Source of the DNA: Eubacterium sp.
GTDB lineage: Bacteria > Bacillota > Clostridia > Lachnospirales > Lachnospiraceae
Reading direction: 5' to 3'
Length of the DNA: 64,000 nucleotides
Assembly (NCBI GenBank): GCA_017433615.1
Contig: JAFRGW010000033.1
Location: forward strand, 1 to 64,000
Shown piece by piece: positions 60,592 through 64,000 of this stretch (positions are counted from its first letter, which is position 1; every line of letters begins with the position of its first letter). Under the pieces are notes generated by a model. It had not been told where the DNA came from, did no database searches, and saw nothing but the letters and a program-made list of their open reading frames with translations. The translations under genes were made by a program, and so were the position numbers.

Positions 60592-61923
60592 ATGGGACTG
60601 CTGACATTTAAAGGCGGCATCCATCCGAACGATGGAAAAGCGCTGGCAAAAGACCAGGCAATCCGTCCTGCGGAAGCTGGGGATAAGCTGTACTTTTCCA
60701 TTTCGCAGCATATCGGTGCTCCGGCAAAACCGGTCGTTGAAAAAGGTGACCATGTCAAACGCGGACAGGTCATCGCGGAAGCGGGCGGCTTTGTTTCTGC
60801 ACCGGTCTTTTCAAGTGTGTCCGGCACGGTTGCCGGCATGGAAAAGATGCGTATGCCTGCAGGAAATCTGATGGATTGTATTGTCGTCGAAAATGACCAC
60901 GCAAACGAGGAGATCAGCTACGAGCCGGCAAAGGACTGGCGCGCACTCTCAAAAGAAGAGGTGCTCGGACGCATCAAGGATGCAGGTGTCGTCGGCATGG
61001 GCGGTGCAGGTTTCCCGACCCATGTAAAACTGTCCCCGAAGGACCCGTCTGCGATTGATTATATTCAGATCAACGGTGCAGAGTGTGAGCCGTATCTGAC
61101 CAGTGACTATCGCATGATGCTAGAGCATCCGGAAAAGATCGTGGAAGGTCTGCAGATTATGCTGAGCCTGTTCCCGAAAGCAAAGGGACAGATCTGTGTC
61201 GAGGCGAACAAGATGGACTGTGTCGAGAAACTGCAGAAGGCAGCTTCCGGCGATTCCAGTATCGAAGTCCGTGTCATGAAGACAAAATATCCGCAGGGCG
61301 CAGAGCGTATGCTGATTTTTGCCAATACAGGACGTGCGATTAACTCCAAGATGCTTCCGGCAGATGCAGGATGTATCGTAGATAACATTGCTACTGTCGC
61401 TGCAATTCATGATGCGGTTGTGCTGGGCAAGCCGCTGATGGAGCGTGTTGTCACTGTGACAGGCGATGCGGCCAATCAGCCGGGCAACTTTATGACACCG
61501 ACAGGTATGCTGTTCTCAGAGCTGATCGAACAGGCGGGCGGCCTGAAGGATGATTTCGAAAAACTGATCGCCGGCGGTCCGATGATGGGATTCTCTGTGT
61601 TCAGTACCAATATCCCGGTTACAAAGACTTCGGGCGGTATCCTGGCGATGGCACATGATGATGTTGCGGCATCCGAGCCGTCAGCATGCATCAACTGCGG
61701 ACGCTGTGTTGAGGCCTGTCCGGAACATCTGATTCCGACCAGACTGGCACAGTTTGCGGACAACAGCAAGATGGACGAATTCCGCGCAAATGACGGAATG
61801 GAGTGCTGCGAGTGCGGCTCCTGTTCCTATGTCTGTCCGGCAAAACGCCAGCTTGCACAGTCGATTAAATCCATGCGTAAGATGTGTCTGGCAGCGGCTG
61901 CGGCAGCCAGAGCGAAGAAATAA
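60592..61923 (+). CDS. rnfC: Electron transport complex protein RnfC
   Basis: RnfC is the peripheral NADH/flavin and Fe-S subunit of the Rnf complex, which moves electrons from ferredoxin to NAD while pumping Na+ or H+. The 443-residue protein has the Rnf N-terminal sandwich domain, the flavin/NAD motif GVVGMGGAGFPTHVK, NGAECEPYLT, and two 4Fe-4S clusters (CINCGRCVEACP and CCECGSCSYVCP). AGGAGGT precedes the ATG. It is the first gene of an rnfCDGE operon. Confidence 0.96.
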   Translation: MGLLTFKGGIHPNDGKALAKDQAIRPAEAGDKLYFSISQHIGAPAKPVVEKGDHVKRGQVIAEAGGFVSAPVFSSVSGTVAGMEKMRMPAGNLMDCIVVENDHANEEISYEPAKDWRALSKEEVLGRIKDAGVVGMGGAGFPTHVKLSPKDPSAIDYIQINGAECEPYLTSDYRMMLEHPEKIVEGLQIMLSLFPKAKGQICVEANKMDCVEKLQKAASGDSSIEVRVMKTKYPQGAERMLIFANTGRAINSKMLPADAGCIVDNIATVAAIHDAVVLGKPLMERVVTVTGDAANQPGNFMTPTGMLFSELIEQAGGLKDDFEKLIAGGPMMGFSVFSTNIPVTKTSGGILAMAHDDVAASEPSACINCGRCVEACPEHLIPTRLAQFADNSKMDEFRANDGMECCECGSCSYVCPAKRQLAQSIKSMRKMCLAAAAAARAKK

Positions 61924-61943
61924 GGACAGGGGGAAAGAGAAGA

Positions 61944-62921
61944 ATGGCAGGAAAATTTCAGGTTTCATCTTCCCCGCATATCCGCGCGAAGGTGACAACC
62001 AGCAAAATCATGTTGTCAGTGATCATCGCACTGCTTCCGGCTGCACTGTTCGGCGTCTGGCTGAACGGCCCGTATGCGGCGCTGATTCTGATCCTCTCTA
62101 TAGCGGCAGCTGTACTGACAGAGTACTGCTATGAGAAAGTTACAAAAGGTAAAATTACAATTTCTGACGGAAGTGCAGCACTTACAGGGCTGCTCCTGGG
62201 CATGAACATGCCGCCGCGTATCGCGTGGTGGATGCCGGTGCTCGGCTCTGTATTTGCAATTCTGGTCGTAAAGCAGTTCTTCGGTGGACTCGGTCAGAAC
62301 TTCATGAACCCGGCCCTCGCAGGACGCTGCTTCCTGATGCTTTCGTTTGCAGGTTCCATGACGAACTTTGATGTTGCCGGTTCAGCTGCGAACAAAATCG
62401 TCGATACTGTATCCGGTGCGACACCGCTTGCAGCAATCAAGGCAGGTGAGACAGGCAATCTGCTCTCCATGTTCCTCGGTACCACAAAGGGAACAATCGG
62501 TGAGACATCTGCGCTGCTTCTGCTGATCGGCGGTATCTTCCTGATCTGTACAAAGGTAATTTCCCCGCGGATTCCGCTGGTTTACCTCGGTACGTTTGCT
62601 GTATTCGCCCTGATTTTCGGCGGACGCGGATTTGATCTTTACTACATTGCCTGCGAGCTTTGCGGCGGCGGTATCATGCTCGGTGCATTCTTCATGGCGA
62701 CAGACTATGTCACACGTCCGATCACTGTCAAAGGACAGTATGTCTATGCAGTAATCCTCGGCGTCATGACAGGTATTTTCCGTATCTTCGGCGGTTCTGC
62801 AGAAGGTACATCCTATGCAATCATCTTTACGAACCTTCTGGTTCCGCTCATCGAGCGTGCGACAATTCCGGCAGGCTTCGGCGTTGTCCGGGAGAAAAAG
62901 AAGGGAGGTGACGCGGCATGA
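61944..62921 (+). CDS. rnfD: Electron transport complex protein RnfD
   Basis: This is a 325-residue membrane subunit with about nine helices. The covalent-FMN threonine motif SGATPLA lies near residue 155, and the family stretch SDGSAALTGLLLGMNMPP is present. The ATG at 61944 follows GGGGGAAAGAG; an in-frame codon upstream at 61884 is unlikely because it lies inside rnfC. Its stop overlaps the rnfG start (ATGA). Confidence 0.95.
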   Translation: MAGKFQVSSSPHIRAKVTTSKIMLSVIIALLPAALFGVWLNGPYAALILILSIAAAVLTEYCYEKVTKGKITISDGSAALTGLLLGMNMPPRIAWWMPVLGSVFAILVVKQFFGGLGQNFMNPALAGRCFLMLSFAGSMTNFDVAGSAANKIVDTVSGATPLAAIKAGETGNLLSMFLGTTKGTIGETSALLLLIGGIFLICTKVISPRIPLVYLGTFAVFALIFGGRGFDLYYIACELCGGGIMLGAFFMATDYVTRPITVKGQYVYAVILGVMTGIFRIFGGSAEGTSYAIIFTNLLVPLIERATIPAGFGVVREKKKGGDAA

Positions 62922-63547
62922 AGAAGCAGCAGGATAACATTGTAAAAAATACACTTTTCCTCCTGATGCTGACGCTGATTCTCGGCGCGATTCTCGGCAG
63001 CGTCTACTACGTAACCAAAGAGCCGATCGCAAGACAGGATCAGATTAAGCATGACGCGGCACTGGTAGATGTTTTCTCTGATGCTGCTGAATTCCAGGCG
63101 GTCGAGATCACAGAAGATCTGGCGACAGAGCTTCGCAATTCGCTCGACGGAGCCGGACTTGCAAAACAGACAATTGATGAGATCAATACCGCTGTCGATG
63201 CATCCGGTGCAGAAATCGGCCACATTTACTCGGTGACAAGTTCCGAGGGTTATGGCGGAGACATCCAGTTCACAGTCGGTATCGACAATGAGGGAACAAT
63301 CAAGGGTATTTCCTATCTGAAAATCGAGGAGACCGCAGGTCTCGGTATGCGTGCCGCAAATGATGAGTTCAAATCACAGTTTGTCGGCAAACAGGTTCCG
63401 GAAGTGAAATATTCCAAGACCGGTGCTTCTGCAGACGACGAGATCGACGCGCTTTCCGGTTCCACAGTCACAACCAATGCAGTCGTGAACGGCGTCAATG
63501 CCGGACTGCTTGCGAATCAGATTGTTATGGAAGGAGGGGCATCATGA
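62918..63547 (+). CDS. rnfG: Electron transport complex protein RnfG
   Basis: This is a 209-residue membrane-anchored subunit with one N-terminal helix (about 12-30). An FMN-binding domain carries the covalent flavin threonine in SGSTVTT. The TAGLGMRA motif is also present. AAGGGAGG lies upstream of the ATG, which overlaps the rnfD stop. Its own stop overlaps the rnfE start. Confidence 0.95.
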   Translation: MKKQQDNIVKNTLFLLMLTLILGAILGSVYYVTKEPIARQDQIKHDAALVDVFSDAAEFQAVEITEDLATELRNSLDGAGLAKQTIDEINTAVDASGAEIGHIYSVTSSEGYGGDIQFTVGIDNEGTIKGISYLKIEETAGLGMRAANDEFKSQFVGKQVPEVKYSKTGASADDEIDALSGSTVTTNAVVNGVNAGLLANQIVMEGGAS

Positions 63548-64000
63548 GTGCGAAAAAAGAATTAACGCCTAACACCCCTGTCGAGCGTATTTACAACGGC
63601 ATTGCCAAAGAGAATCCGGTTCTGGTACAGATGATCGGTATGTGTCCGCTGCTCGCTGTTACAACATCCGTTTCCAACGGAATCGGCATGGGCCTGACTA
63701 CGATGGTGGTCCTCGTACTTTCCAACATCCTGATTTCTCTGCTGCGCAAGGTTATTCCGAACAGCCTGCGTATGCCGTGCTACATCGGTGTGATCGCCTC
63801 CTTCGTCACGGTTACGGAGCTGGCGCTGAAGGCATATCTTCCGTCTCTTTATGAGGCGCTGGGCCTTTATATTCCGCTGATCGTCGTTAACTGTATTATC
63901 ATGGGACGTGCAGAGGCATTTGCCGGTAAATATCCGGTCGTGCCGGCGTTCTTTGACGGAATCGGCATGGGCCTTGGATTCACAGTCGGTCTGGTAATTC
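63544..64000 (+). CDS. rnfE: Electron transport complex protein RnfE (partial)
   Basis: The frame starts at ATG 63544, overlapping the rnfG stop (ATGA) behind GGAAGGAGG, and stays open to the window edge (about 152 residues). It encodes NPVLVQMIGMCPLLAVTTS followed by several hydrophobic helices and the NCIIMGRAEAFA block, which identify RnfE, a membrane subunit related to RnfA. The C terminus and any rnfA/rnfB lie outside the window. Confidence 0.93.
   Translation, partial: MSAKKELTPNTPVERIYNGIAKENPVLVQMIGMCPLLAVTTSVSNGIGMGLTTMVVLVLSNILISLLRKVIPNSLRMPCYIGVIASFVTVTELALKAYLPSLYEALGLYIPLIVVNCIIMGRAEAFAGKYPVVPAFFDGIGMGLGFTVGLVI

Noticed and set aside
1..64000. CRISPR array, prophage or integrative element
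   Set aside because: No regularly spaced identical repeats, integrase, phage structural gene or attachment-site duplication was seen; only small palindromic repeats occur.

Overview
The window reads as chromosome of an anaerobic, fermentative Firmicute of the class Clostridia, most likely a gut Lachnospiraceae relative. The grounds are the dgt-like/dnaG/rpoD/trmK/nif3 gene order, strong AGGAGG-type ribosome binding sites, a short four-domain S1 protein overlapping ispH, sugar clusters with split transketolases, an Rnf complex in the order C-D-G-E, and oxygen-independent metabolism throughout. Genus is not decidable from the sequence alone.

Region 1 (0-30 kb) is core housekeeping. It holds tRNA-Leu(AAG), the DNA/RNA synthesis operon (dgt-like, dnaG, rpoD, trmK, nif3-like), a TGS-domain nucleoside kinase, RNase P RNA, and a maf/alarmone synthetase/Hsp70-paralogue operon. 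It continues with typA, lysine genes (dapA, dapB), a tyrA-aroA operon, a strongly altered EF-G paralogue, leuS behind a structured leader, an FAD oxidoreductase, a phosphoesterase, a small double-glycine/zinc-ribbon protein, cmk, ispH and rpsA. It ends with an HTH-HD protein and an N-terminally truncated esterase. Two copies of a roughly 158-bp palindromic repeat sit exactly at the stop codons of the Hsp70 paralogue and cmk.

Region 2 (30.6-53.8 kb) is a large catabolic island. It has a serine hydrolase, a zinc alcohol dehydrogenase and an RbsB/A/C-type ABC importer. These are followed by a hydroxypyruvate-isomerase-like TIM barrel, a Gfo/Idh/MocA oxidoreductase, a split transketolase, an iron alcohol dehydrogenase, a PfkB kinase, a class II aldolase and a long RpiB/LacAB isomerase. 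Next come 5-oxoprolinase genes (pxpB, pxpC, then pxpA), a class III aminotransferase, glutamate dehydrogenase, a second split transketolase and an MmsA-type acylating aldehyde dehydrogenase. Three promoters in this island, before the zinc dehydrogenase, the binding protein and pxpA, share a conserved block of about 45 bp abutting a poor -35 box and then a 17-bp spacer and a good -10 box. That geometry points to one activator-dependent regulon.

Region 3 (53.9-64 kb) holds a PEP-synthase-like ATP-grasp protein without a phosphohistidine domain, a divergently placed AraC regulator, a FUSC membrane protein apparently fused to a catalytically dead HAD-like domain, a YprB-like exonuclease, and the start of the rnfCDGE operon, which runs off the right edge.

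Functionally, the island probably imports a sugar, polyol or sugar acid, processes it by oxidation, isomerisation, phosphorylation/aldol cleavage and C2 transfer, and couples this to pyroglutamate and beta-amino-acid-type nitrogen metabolism. The substrate is not established. The Rnf complex would link reduced ferredoxin to NADH and ion pumping. No CRISPR array, rRNA, integrase or complete insertion sequence was seen.
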